The notes under the pieces: generated by a model
Database searches by the model: none
Seen by the model: only the letters and a program-made list of their open reading frames with translations
What the model was told of the DNA's origin: nothing
Translations under genes and position numbers: made by a program
Shown here: positions 54,834-63,588 of the stretch, in pieces
Position numbering within the stretch: position 1 is the first letter of the stretch
Layout of the letters: every line of letters starts with the position of its first letter
Source of the DNA: Vibrio navarrensis
GTDB lineage: Bacteria > Pseudomonadota > Gammaproteobacteria > Enterobacterales > Vibrionaceae
NCBI RefSeq assembly: GCF_015767675.1
Contig: NZ_CP065217.1
Coordinates: 1,178,001 to 1,242,000, forward strand
Reading direction: 5' to 3'
Length of the DNA stretch: 64,000 nt

Positions 54834-55700
54834 ATGAACAAAGCAAATCAGTTAGTCATCAATTATCACATCACAGAGAAGTGCAACTACGATTGCCATT
54901 ATTGTTATGCAAAATGGGCAAAACCGAATGAGCTGTACCGAAATGTCGATGAGATGAAGAGAGTACTGAGCAAACTCGCTGAGTACTTTCTTTCCCCTAA
55001 TCCTATCCAACAACAACTGCAATATCAGAGTGTCAGGCTCAATTTCGCTGGCGGTGAACCTTTACTTCTCAAGCAGCGGTTGACGGATGCGATTGATTAC
55101 GCCATCGACTTAGGCTTTAAAGCTTCAATCATCACCAACGGGCATTTAATCAGCGATGCGTTTATTGCCGAGCAAAGCCACAAACTGCAGCTTTTGGGGG
55201 TGAGTTATGATGCCAGCCAATCTGAGGTGCAAAAGCAAATTGGTCGAATCACTCGCTCAGGCAATGTACTTTCTGCACAAAGGCTACAAGCCATTTTTCA
55301 GCAGATAAGACATCACTCACCTGCGACAGAGCTGAAAATCAACACCGTGGTGAATCACTATAATACCGAGGGTGATTTCACCGCTTTGATCGAAGCCCTT
55401 CAGCCGAATAAATGGAAAGTGCTGCGAGTTCTACCGGTATTTGATTCGATTCAAACCATTAGTGATCAGCAATTTGCGGCTTTTGTCGAGCGGCATCAGC
55501 GCGTGGCGCATTGCATGTCGGTAGAAAATAACGACTCCATGACCAACTCTTACTTGATGCTCAGCCCTGACGGTGCTTTGTTTCAAAATGGCAATGGCTC
55601 GTCAGGCTATTTTAAAAGTCGCCCTTTGCTCACAACGCCGATTGATGTCGCTTTAGCTGAAGCGGGGTTTGATGCCGCTAAATTTGCCTTGCGTTATTGA
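54834..55700 (+). CDS. Prokaryotic viperin (radical SAM, antiviral)
   Basis: The protein has 288 residues from ATG 54834, with AAAGGAG eight bases upstream. The radical SAM motif is Cys17-xxx-Cys21-xx-Cys24 in TEKCNYDCHYCYAKW, followed by FAGGEPLL (71-78). Strong similarity to eukaryotic viperin runs along the body: KINTVVNHYN (human KINSVINRFN), ALQPNKWKVLRVLPV (human ALNPVRWKVFQCLLI), FVERHQRV and NSYLMLSPDG, and a terminal AGFDAAKFALRY. Prokaryotic viperins make 3'-deoxy-3',4'-didehydro nucleotides that end viral RNA chains. It lacks the extra tail seen after this point in human viperin. The nucleotide kinase downstream echoes viperin-CMPK2 pairing. Confidence 0.95.
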   Translation: MNKANQLVINYHITEKCNYDCHYCYAKWAKPNELYRNVDEMKRVLSKLAEYFLSPNPIQQQLQYQSVRLNFAGGEPLLLKQRLTDAIDYAIDLGFKASIITNGHLISDAFIAEQSHKLQLLGVSYDASQSEVQKQIGRITRSGNVLSAQRLQAIFQQIRHHSPATELKINTVVNHYNTEGDFTALIEALQPNKWKVLRVLPVFDSIQTISDQQFAAFVERHQRVAHCMSVENNDSMTNSYLMLSPDGALFQNGNGSSGYFKSRPLLTTPIDVALAEAGFDAAKFALRY

Positions 55701-55714
55701 AGGGAGCCAGTGAT

Positions 55715-55996
55715 ATGAAGATTCAAAACATCACCAATAAACAGGGGGTGACAATGACGTTAATCATTACCAAAGCGCCTAGTTGCATTGTGAATAAAGC
55801 GCAGCGGCTGATTCTCAGGTTAAGAGAGCACGATATTGTGGGAGGAATGCGACCAAAAGTTATTCAACGAGACAGGCGCTGGTTGAGTTATCGGATCAAT
55901 CGTAACTATCGCTTATTGGTCAGGCGCTCATGTTGCCATTGTGGCCCTTACTACTGTGTCAGCCATGCGGAGTTTGATCATTGGGCGAAACATTAA
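55715..55996 (+). CDS. Small ParE/RelE-like protein between viperin and kinase
   Basis: The protein has 93 residues from ATG 55715, which has AAGGGAG upstream. A second start at 55754 (GGGGGTG site) would give 80. The segment RWLSYRINRNYRLLVRR followed by HAEFDHW resembles ParE-like toxin folds that end in a Tyr/Arg-rich strand, although extra cysteines (SCCHCGPYYC) are not typical. No antitoxin gene is next to it. It may be a toxin-like accessory or an unrelated small protein of the viperin operon. Function is inferred, not shown. Confidence 0.55.
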   Translation: MKIQNITNKQGVTMTLIITKAPSCIVNKAQRLILRLREHDIVGGMRPKVIQRDRRWLSYRINRNYRLLVRRSCCHCGPYYCVSHAEFDHWAKH

Positions 55997-56046
55997 TTCC
56001 TGCCAAATAGGAATGTTCTAAAGCAATAATTAATAAGAAGGTAAAA

Positions 56047-56643
56047 ATGAATAAATTTATCGTTTATGAAGGGCTCGATGCCTGTGGAAAAACCACGTTA
56101 AGTTCGCGCTACGCACAAGAGAGAAATACCACAGTTCACTCTGCGATTCTTAAACAAGCTGAGCAGCTAAGAAAAATTATTGATGCTAACCAGTCTAAGG
56201 AGAGTGCATTACTGTTTTTTATGCTCAATAACTTTTTAAAAAGTGATGAAGTGGCGAAAGCACGCGAGTCTGGAGATGTCATCCTTGATCGCTATCTATT
56301 TTCAACCTTGGCATACCAGACCATTTTACTGGGCGAAGAGAAAGTGAAGACGATGTTTGATGCGCTTGATATTGCAAATAATATTGTGCTACCAGACGTT
56401 ATTGTTTTTGTTAAAGCCGATGCCGAAACAATAAACAACAGAATTAAAGCCAGAGGCGGTGAGATTCAATGGTACGGTGATGCCATCACGCAAAATCATT
56501 GTGTGGGATCGGCCTACAAGACGATTTTTAACTGGTTTGATATTCCGATTATTGAGATTGATACATCAGAAAAGCTTGGGTTAACGGTGGAAGAAACTTA
56601 CCAGAAAATGAAAGAGAAGATGGATCGCGTTGTTTATAATTAA
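56047..56643 (+). CDS. Thymidylate-kinase-like nucleotide kinase paired with viperin
   Basis: The protein has 198 residues. P-loop GLDACGKTT (9-17) opens the kinase fold. ILDRYLFSTLAYQ is the DRY-type catalytic and base-binding segment, and VIVFVKADAETINNRIKARG carries the lid-like region. AAGAAGGTAAAA precedes the ATG. Prokaryotic viperins are often encoded with nucleotide kinases, as vertebrate viperin is with CMPK2, and such kinases supply the triphosphate that viperin uses. Substrate base is not readable from sequence. It closes the operon begun by viperin. Confidence 0.88.
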   Translation: MNKFIVYEGLDACGKTTLSSRYAQERNTTVHSAILKQAEQLRKIIDANQSKESALLFFMLNNFLKSDEVAKARESGDVILDRYLFSTLAYQTILLGEEKVKTMFDALDIANNIVLPDVIVFVKADAETINNRIKARGGEIQWYGDAITQNHCVGSAYKTIFNWFDIPIIEIDTSEKLGLTVEETYQKMKEKMDRVVYN

Positions 56644-56967
56644 GGCTTCAAGTACGCCATAGTTTTAAAAAAAGAGTCATTGATTTTCCACAATAATGTA
56701 GCAGGGTACAAAGTCTCTGCTACATAAATGTGTGCTTGTTGTCCTAAAACATGAAGAAAATAACGTCATATCCTTCCCTGTATTGTTTGTCCGATTTCAG
56801 ATAATAACTACGAGAATCATGAGTTGAGCAAAAAAGGGTCATCTTTGGGCTTGATTACGTAGTCGGTTGTGTAGGTGATACACTCGCTTATTGAGACAGC
56901 AATTTGGGACACGTTCCACTCAGCCGAATTGGTCATACTGACGCCATGTTCATTTATGGTGCCTATT
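56644..56967. other. Intergenic stretch between the viperin operon and the efflux operon
   Basis: I see no gene and no clear terminator; AT-rich runs near 56650-56780 could hold promoters. The six-TM frame could start as far left as 56875. Confidence 0.4.
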
Positions 56968-57849
56968 ATGCCACTCAAACATCCCATCTCTTTGCGGACA
57001 GTGATTCGGTTTCATCCCTTAAAAGTTGCCGTGACTTGGCTCATGGTGCTGGCGGAAAACGTTATGCTCGTTTTGCTGCCACTGTTTATTGGTTACGCCA
57101 TTGACGGCGTATTAAACCAACACTATCCCCCTTTGATGTTGCTGGCGCTGCTGCTTTTGGTGCTGGTGCTCATTAGTGTGGCACGGCGTTTTTATGACAC
57201 TCGAGTGTATGGTTCGATTCGGGTAAAGCTGGCCAATCTGGTTGAGCGCAATTTGCGTGATTTGCCTATTTCGGCCAAAGACGCACGCTTGACCATGTCG
57301 CGCGAGCTGGTGGACTTCCTTGAGAAAGATTTACCCTCCTTACTGACGGCGGTAGTGCAGCTTGTGGCGACGCTGGTGATTCTCTCTACGTTCCATTTTT
57401 CTTTGGCACTTTGCATGCTCTTTTCTGGGTTACTGATGCTGGTTATCTATGGTGCGTTCCACCGCACGTTTACCCAACTCAACGGCCAATTTAATGATCA
57501 AGTCGAGCAGCAGGTTACGTTGCTCAGCGGGGTTCGCCTGTCTGCGCTCAGGGGGCACTTTGAACGTTTAAAGCAGTGCGAAATCAAGCTGTCGGATACC
57601 GAGGCGGTGGTGTACGGCCTGATCTTTATGACCTTGTTTGGTGCGGTCATCGCGAACTTATGGATGGTGAGCTTACTGGTTGAACCGAGCGCAGGCCAAG
57701 TGTTCTCGATTGTGACTTACTCACTTGAGTTTGTCGAAACCGCGGTGATGTTGCCCATCACTTTACAAACCCTTTCACGTTTGACGGAGATAAGTCAGCG
57801 CCTCAATCACAACGCCATGCCACAAAAGGAGATGCCCTATGAAATTTAG
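56968..57849 (+). CDS. ABC-type six-TM domain protein without ATPase
   Basis: The protein has 293 residues from ATG 56968; a GTG at 56875 would extend it by 31. Six hydrophobic segments follow the pattern of an ABC exporter membrane domain (LIGYAID- and ARRFYDTRVYGSIRVKLANLVERNL between helices). Unlike an ABC exporter it has no nucleotide-binding domain and none is encoded next to it. Its last 11 bases overlap the membrane-fusion gene, so it is part of the efflux operon. The start is the least certain point. Confidence 0.75.
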   Translation: MPLKHPISLRTVIRFHPLKVAVTWLMVLAENVMLVLLPLFIGYAIDGVLNQHYPPLMLLALLLLVLVLISVARRFYDTRVYGSIRVKLANLVERNLRDLPISAKDARLTMSRELVDFLEKDLPSLLTAVVQLVATLVILSTFHFSLALCMLFSGLLMLVIYGAFHRTFTQLNGQFNDQVEQQVTLLSGVRLSALRGHFERLKQCEIKLSDTEAVVYGLIFMTLFGAVIANLWMVSLLVEPSAGQVFSIVTYSLEFVETAVMLPITLQTLSRLTEISQRLNHNAMPQKEMPYEI

Positions 57850-59059
57850 AAAACCGCTCTCAGTGCTGGTTGGTTTGGCGGCGATTTTGCTTGCCTTGGT
57901 GGTGGTGGACGAACTGGCCCCTGAACCGAACGACGCGGCAGAAAAACAGGCACTACTTAGCCCAGTGTCGGTTTTGGAAGTGACTCCGTCACCTCATCCA
58001 TCGAGGTTAACGCTATTGGGGATAACCGCAGCGCGTTGGCCAGTACAGCTGAAAGCCTCCAGCAGTGCGCAATTAAAATGGTTGGATGAGCGGATTGAAC
58101 CGGGGAGTTTGGTTAAACAGGGGCAGGTGTTAGCCAGGCTAGATACCGCCGCGGTGAATGCAACGCTAGCGCAATCGTTGAGTGTTGTGAAACAAGCCGA
58201 ACTGGAGTTGCAGCAGGCTCTGCATGAACAAACGGTGGCGCTAAAAATGTTGAACAGCAAAACCAGTTCCTCCTTTGCTCGTCGAGAACCCCAAGTGCTG
58301 GCGGCGCAAGCCAACCTCACTCAAGCCAAACAAGCCCATGTAAGCGCGCAGAAATTATTGGAAGAGTCGGTGATCACCGCGCCGTTTGATGCGGTGATCA
58401 TCAAGCGTCATATCAGCCCCAGAGCGTGGATCGAAGCGGGGCAAGTGACGTTTGAACTCGCGGCCAGCGACTCCATTGACGTTGAGTTACCCATTTCAGA
58501 AATACACTGGCAGCAAGTTCAAACGGTACTCACGGAGCCGAGTATTAGTGTGGTGAACCGTGCCGGCCACCGCTGGCCTGCTCAGGTTCGCTATGTCTCT
58601 CCGTTGGTGGATACCAGCACTCGTCAAAGGCAGGTGGTGCTCGCGGTTCAATCTCCCTATCAAAACAAAGCGAAGTTGTATCCCAACCAACAAGTTCAGG
58701 CGGAGATCGACTTAGGCTTGAGTGAGAATGTGGTTAGCGTCCCGTTAAGCGCAATGACTCGAGACGGGTATGTCTGGACGCTAGACAGCAGCGATCGTTT
58801 ACGTAAAGAGCCTGTCACCTTAATCGGGCAAGGGCATCAGCAGCTCAACATTCGATTTGATGAGCAAAGTGCGCAGGTGCGTCGAGTGGTGCAATACCCG
58901 CTCGCGTCGATGCTAAGTGGCAAACAGGTCGCGCCAGTGGCTTCTGAAAACGACCCTGACACAATGATGGTTGGGCGCGTTGCTTCAGAATCATTGAGCT
59001 TAGAGAAGCAAACGTCACTCAGTGCGGAAGCGATGATAAGTCAGGAGTCGAACAAATGA
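57839..59059 (+). CDS. RND efflux periplasmic adaptor (membrane-fusion protein)
   Basis: The protein has 406 residues. An N-terminal anchor (LVGLAAILLALVVVDEL) leads to a barrel-sandwich/lipoyl half (IEPGSLVKQGQVLARLD), a coiled-coil hairpin (AQSLSVVKQAELELQQALHEQ, AQANLTQAKQAHVSAQKLL) and the second half (ITAPFDAVIIKRHISPRAWIE). A beta-barrel and C-terminal part follow. It links the RND pump to an outer-membrane channel, but no TolC-like gene is in the operon. Overlaps its neighbours at both ends. Confidence 0.93.
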   Translation: MKFRKPLSVLVGLAAILLALVVVDELAPEPNDAAEKQALLSPVSVLEVTPSPHPSRLTLLGITAARWPVQLKASSSAQLKWLDERIEPGSLVKQGQVLARLDTAAVNATLAQSLSVVKQAELELQQALHEQTVALKMLNSKTSSSFARREPQVLAAQANLTQAKQAHVSAQKLLEESVITAPFDAVIIKRHISPRAWIEAGQVTFELAASDSIDVELPISEIHWQQVQTVLTEPSISVVNRAGHRWPAQVRYVSPLVDTSTRQRQVVLAVQSPYQNKAKLYPNQQVQAEIDLGLSENVVSVPLSAMTRDGYVWTLDSSDRLRKEPVTLIGQGHQQLNIRFDEQSAQVRRVVQYPLASMLSGKQVAPVASENDPDTMMVGRVASESLSLEKQTSLSAEAMISQESNK

Positions 59060-62000
59060 GTTGGATGACCAAGTGGTTTATTACCAATCCTGTTGCAGCC
59101 AACTTATTGATGATGGCGATTGTCTTGAGCGGTGCGCTCGCGTTTGGGCAACTGCGCGTTGAGTCGTTCCCACAAATCGCCCCATCGTCCATCAGCATTA
59201 CGGTGGCGTATCCTGGCGGGACGGCGCAACAGATAGACGAGAGCGTGACACAACGCATTGAAGAGTCGATCAGCGGCATTGCCGGTATCAAGCAGATCAC
59301 CAGTCAGTCGAGTGCCGGTCTTTCGCAAGTGATTGTGCGCAAAACCAGCACTACGGAGTTAGATTCGCTGTTGGATGATATTCGTAACCAAGTTAATGCG
59401 ATTAATGGTTTTCCGGTGCAGGCGGAAAAGCCACAAGTGGTGCGCAACGATTTTACCAATTTGGCGGCGTTTGTGGTGGTGTCGGGGCCAAGAACGGATG
59501 ACGAGTTGCAACCCATTGCCCAGCAGCTTGAGCAGGCGTTAAAAAAGCACCCACGCATTTCGAAGGTCTCAAACTGGGGAACCCGAACCTCTCAGCTCAT
59601 CGTCGAGCCCGATCCAGAACAACTCAAGGCATTAGGATTGAGCTTGGAAACGTTAGCCAGTTTAGTTGAACAAAGTTCACTTGAGGCGCGCAGCGGTGAA
59701 CTCATTAGTGACGTGGGGCGAATCGTGATTCGTGGCGACGGTTATGCGGATGATTTGCAGAAGTTGAAGCAACTGGTGGTGATGTCTGGCAGCAGTGGCA
59801 AAATACGCTTAGGTGATATCGCCAAGATAAGCCGAGGCTATCAATACAGTGGTTCCATTGTGCGAAATAATGGTGCGAATGCCATCGCGCTTTTGGTGAG
59901 CACCAGCCAAACCGACAACCTGCTTAAAGTGAGTGAGGCGATAGAAGAAACGCTCAATGTTCAGCGAGCAATCATACCGTCGGACATCACCTTGAACACC
60001 ATGGCGGATATGGCACCCTACATTGAAGACCAGTTGTTTCGTCTAAGTGAAAATGCGTGGAAAGGTCTACTGATTGTCGTCGTTTTATTGGGGATTTTCC
60101 TCGAAATCCGACTCGCCTTTTGGGTGGCCATGGGTATCCCCATTGCGCTTGCTGGAACGCTTGCGGCCATGCAGTGGTTTGACTACAGCATCAATGACAT
60201 CACCTTGTTTGGCTTCATCTTGGTACTCGGTGTGCTGGTGGACGATGCGGTGGTGGTGGGAGAAGCGATCCACGAAAAACGAGCGAGCCATCTCAGTGGC
60301 AAAAACGCGGCGTGGCAGGGCGTGCATTCTGTCTCCGTGGCCACCGTTTTTGGTGTGCTGACGACGATCGCGGCGTTTTCGCCGATGTTGTGGATCAATA
60401 ACGAACTGGCCAAAGTGTTCGCTGGGTTCTCGGCGGTGGTGATCTTGGCGTTAATCTTTTCGCTTATCGAAAGCAAATTCATTCTACCGTCCCACTTGGC
60501 CCAGCTCTCGAGCAAATCCCCATCACTCGGTGTTGTTGGCAAGATTCAAGCCTTCGCTCAAGGTGGCTTGCAGCGATTTAATATCAAGCTATACCAACCG
60601 ACGCTAGAATTTGCGCTGCGCTACAAAGTGGCGTTCTTGCTCGGTTTTGTCGCCACTCTCATCTTGGCCTACGGGATGTGGTTCAACGGCACCATTCGCA
60701 GTGCATTGTTCCCAGAAATCCCGGGCCGTTACCTCAGCGCAGTGATTGAGCTGGAAGATGGGGCACCTTTGCCTTTGCAGCGCAAAGCTTTGCTGCAAGT
60801 GGAGCAGGCGATGTCGCGGGTGGAGCAAAGTGTCATGGTCGATTATCCGCTGCAACAGAAGCCCGTTGTCAACTTGCTGGCATGGTCTGACGGGCAGGGG
60901 GACATTGAAGTGACGGCGGAACTGACCAGTGAATCGCTCAGTGTATTGCCAGGTAATGGGTTGCTGACACGATGGCGAGAAAGCACTGGGCAGGTCGAGG
61001 GCGCGTATTCGGTCAAGTTTAGTGCCGCAGAGGAGCCTGCCGGAGGGACATTCTTCACCATCTCAAGTGATGACCGCGAGCTCGCATCGCGTGTAAGTAA
61101 GCAGTTGAAGAACGCGCTGTCGTCATTGCAAGGGGTATCGGATGTGTACGACGATGGCCAAAATGGCGTGCCACAAGTCCGTTTGGTATTGAACCTCTAT
61201 GGCCAGCAACTTGGGCTAACGCAAGCGAAACTGGCGCAACTTGCCGGAGAAGCGTTTGGTGAAAGAGAAATGCACCGCCTGTTGGACAATGGGCGAGAGA
61301 CCAAAGTGTTACTGCAATACCCTCGTGATCAGCGTAAAACCTTGGCTCAGTTGCAGCAAACGCTCATCCTGCTACCCACAGGTGGCAGTGTGATGCTCGG
61401 TGATATCGCCGAGTTGCATCATGAGCAAGAACCTCAAGTGCTGTACCGCCGCAACCGAGAGCAAGTCATCAATCTCTATTGGCAACAAAATCGCAATCTG
61501 CAATCACCCGAGCAAACCCGAGAGCAGCTCCAGCAGACGATCAATGCCCTTCATCAGCAATACCCAAACGTGACCATCAAAGCGGGCGGTGAGTTTGAAG
61601 AAATAGGGGAGGTCTCAGCGGGTTTTCAATCGGCGTTGATACTGACGCTACTGATGATCTACATCTTATTGGCGGTGCCGTTGAGATCGTACTGGCAGCC
61701 GATGATCATTATGGCCGTGATCCCGTTTGGCTTTGCGGGGTCGATTTTTGGCCACTATCTGATGGGCTTGCCCATCAGCATCTTGTCCATGTTTGGCATG
61801 ATGGCCATGACCGGTATCGTGATCAATGACTCCTTGGTTCTGATCACCCGCTTTAATCAGGAATACCGCCAAGGTGTTCCGTTGCAGCAGGCGTTAGTCA
61901 CGGCTGGGACGAGCCGTTTGAGAGCGATTTTTCTCACCACCATCACCACCGTGTGTGGCTTGTTACCTTTGCTCAGTGAAAGCGCGGAGCAGGCTCAGTA

Positions 62001-62154
62001 TTTAAAGCCCGCAGCGGTATCCTTAGTGTTTGGTGAGCTGTTTGCTACTGCCGTGACGCTGATTCTTATTCCGGTACTGTTGGGGCTGTTTTGCCGCAAA
62101 CCTCCCATCGTTGAGCCGGAATCACTGGAAGTGCTGTCCGTGGAGCATTCGTGA
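59056..62154 (+). CDS. RND efflux pump permease
   Basis: The protein has 1032 residues. First helix and porter loop (ITVAYPGGTAQQIDESVTQRIE), membrane block with FGFILVLGVLVDDAVVVGEAI (about 386-407; the DD pair is the proton-relay site) and a second block with GMMAMTGIVINDSLVLITRFN (about 913-933). It is a typical HAE1-like exporter of small molecules such as drugs or detergents. Its start overlaps the adaptor stop and its stop overlaps the regulator start, so the four genes are one operon. The substrate cannot be read. Confidence 0.96.
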   Translation: MSWMTKWFITNPVAANLLMMAIVLSGALAFGQLRVESFPQIAPSSISITVAYPGGTAQQIDESVTQRIEESISGIAGIKQITSQSSAGLSQVIVRKTSTTELDSLLDDIRNQVNAINGFPVQAEKPQVVRNDFTNLAAFVVVSGPRTDDELQPIAQQLEQALKKHPRISKVSNWGTRTSQLIVEPDPEQLKALGLSLETLASLVEQSSLEARSGELISDVGRIVIRGDGYADDLQKLKQLVVMSGSSGKIRLGDIAKISRGYQYSGSIVRNNGANAIALLVSTSQTDNLLKVSEAIEETLNVQRAIIPSDITLNTMADMAPYIEDQLFRLSENAWKGLLIVVVLLGIFLEIRLAFWVAMGIPIALAGTLAAMQWFDYSINDITLFGFILVLGVLVDDAVVVGEAIHEKRASHLSGKNAAWQGVHSVSVATVFGVLTTIAAFSPMLWINNELAKVFAGFSAVVILALIFSLIESKFILPSHLAQLSSKSPSLGVVGKIQAFAQGGLQRFNIKLYQPTLEFALRYKVAFLLGFVATLILAYGMWFNGTIRSALFPEIPGRYLSAVIELEDGAPLPLQRKALLQVEQAMSRVEQSVMVDYPLQQKPVVNLLAWSDGQGDIEVTAELTSESLSVLPGNGLLTRWRESTGQVEGAYSVKFSAAEEPAGGTFFTISSDDRELASRVSKQLKNALSSLQGVSDVYDDGQNGVPQVRLVLNLYGQQLGLTQAKLAQLAGEAFGEREMHRLLDNGRETKVLLQYPRDQRKTLAQLQQTLILLPTGGSVMLGDIAELHHEQEPQVLYRRNREQVINLYWQQNRNLQSPEQTREQLQQTINALHQQYPNVTIKAGGEFEEIGEVSAGFQSALILTLLMIYILLAVPLRSYWQPMIIMAVIPFGFAGSIFGHYLMGLPISILSMFGMMAMTGIVINDSLVLITRFNQEYRQGVPLQQALVTAGTSRLRAIFLTTITTVCGLLPLLSESAEQAQYLKPAAVSLVFGELFATAVTLILIPVLLGLFCRKPPIVEPESLEVLSVEHS

Positions 62155-63113
62155 TTGATTTTATAAAAAACACGGCACATAGTGAGTGCAATTATTCCAA
62201 GCGCAACGATGCCATGATGCCCGAAAACCAACCCGTTTTTCAGCTCGTCCCTGAAATCGCCTTACTCGAATCGTTACCAGCGCACCTGAAAAAGCGCTTC
62301 ACGCACGCGCTTCACTTGATGCATCAAGAGTGGGGCGAGCGTCGAACGTGGGAAGAAATCGCGACGAAAAGCGCTATTTCTCCCTATCATTTTCATCGTC
62401 AATTTACCGAGTTGTTTAACGAAACGCCTGGGCAGTATCTCAGTCGAGTTCGGTTGCAAGTGGCGGTTGGCCTGCTACTAAGCGACGAGCAGTGGAGCGT
62501 GATTGACATCGCGCTGTACTGCGGTTTTTCATCATCCCAGTCGTTGGCTAAGGCATTGAAGCGCGAGCTTGGGGTGACTGCCAAACAGATTCGAAACATG
62601 GGTTCCCAAGCGACCCCCAAGGAGACACTGGATTTCATCCAGCGACTAGCGCATCCGGGGATGCAGGCGTCGATGGAAAAAGAGCTGGCGCAAGCGATGC
62701 CAACCGAACTCGTTTGGTATCCGCAGCGGGGCATGCAAAAACTCAAATTGGAGACGGCAGATTGGGACAGTGTGTTTGAGTTGTATGGTGAGAAGTCAAC
62801 ACATTTGATGAGCACGTTACCGCTCAAACAACTGGAGAAGGCGTGGGATGAGATTGACGCGGAAATTGGTAACTGGCAGGTGGCCAAAGCGCGTTACGAT
62901 CGAATAATTCCGGAAGGATACTACTTATGCAGCGAGGTCTATCTCGCTTCCGATGTCGCGTACAGCACCGCGTTAGATGCGTTGTTTGATGCGGCGGAAA
63001 AACAGGGTTTGCCGCTGGATCTCAATGGCTACTTGGTGGAGATGATTCGCCATGTCGATACATCGGAGTTTGAAGGGGTAACCTTCTCATTCCAGTTACC
63101 TGTGTTGGTCTAG
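62151..63113 (+). CDS. AraC-type regulator with GyrI-like effector domain
   Basis: The protein has 320 residues from GTG 62151, which has GGAG five bases upstream and overlaps the pump stop; ATG starts at 62214 or 62217 are possible but lack a site. The N-terminal third is an AraC double helix-turn-helix (TWEEIATKSAISPYHFHRQF, VIDIALYCGFSSSQSLAKAL). The C-terminal half (DWDSVFELYGEKSTHLMS, YYLCSEVYLASD) is a GyrI-like ligand-binding domain as in Rob or BmrR. It probably senses a ligand and controls the efflux operon. Confidence 0.92.
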   Translation: MIDFIKNTAHSECNYSKRNDAMMPENQPVFQLVPEIALLESLPAHLKKRFTHALHLMHQEWGERRTWEEIATKSAISPYHFHRQFTELFNETPGQYLSRVRLQVAVGLLLSDEQWSVIDIALYCGFSSSQSLAKALKRELGVTAKQIRNMGSQATPKETLDFIQRLAHPGMQASMEKELAQAMPTELVWYPQRGMQKLKLETADWDSVFELYGEKSTHLMSTLPLKQLEKAWDEIDAEIGNWQVAKARYDRIIPEGYYLCSEVYLASDVAYSTALDALFDAAEKQGLPLDLNGYLVEMIRHVDTSEFEGVTFSFQLPVLV

Positions 63114-63289
63114 GCGGCAGGCAACTGTTTCTCTCACTCAATCCCTCTTGAACCTGTTTACAATTGAGCAAACACGGACACATTTTGTTCCCATCACCGT
63201 GGAACAATCCCACCACAAAGTCATTGAAGCACACCGTTGGGCTCGTGATGAGTGGATGGTGGCAATCTTAAATCAAGAAGGGATAAAGT

Positions 63290-63376
63290 GTGAAAACGGA
63301 CCTAGTTACGGTTACATCGCTATTTATGGCATTCGCCGCTCAGTGTGCGGGTTTGTTTTTCTGGCGCCAAGGCTAG
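63290..63376 (+). CDS. Possible small membrane peptide
   Basis: A GTG start six bases after AAGAAGGGA gives 28 residues (opening KTDLVTVTSLFMAFAAQCAG) that are one hydrophobic helix, like a signal or small membrane protein. No homolog was recognised. Low confidence. Confidence 0.25.
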   Translation: MKTDLVTVTSLFMAFAAQCAGLFFWRQG

Positions 63377-63551
63377 TAAACGTGCTCGGCACGGCGTTGA
63401 GTTACTCGGGCATTATCGAGTAGCACAGGTTTTAAGTGGTTTTAAGTCGTGGCGTAATGCCCATTCATGACTGTCTAATAACGTTGTTTTACTGATGTTG
63501 TCGGTAAAGGCAGAAAACGGACAGCTAGTGCCTTGCGACGCGCATAACGTC

Positions 63552-63583
63552 GGCTCGCATCCGTCGGGCGATGGATGCGAGCC
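63552..63583. terminator. Hairpin after the peroxidase gene
   Basis: GGCTCGCATCC (63552-63562) and GGATGCGAGCC (63573-63583) form a perfect 11-bp stem. It lies just beyond the minus-strand peroxidase stop. On the plus strand TTATTTTTC follows. Confidence 0.8.
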
Positions 63584-63588
63584 GCTGC

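Larger units (their letters stand above)
63114..63588. other. Intergenic stretch with a possible tiny gene and a strong hairpin
   Basis: A 28-codon frame (63290-63376) and a stem-loop (63552-63583) lie here. Longer frames such as 63148-63423 look like noise. The rest shows nothing I can identify. Confidence 0.4.

Noticed and set aside
63148..63423. 91-residue frame before the peroxidase gene
   Set aside because: Starts at TTG with no ribosome site and shows no protein-like pattern.
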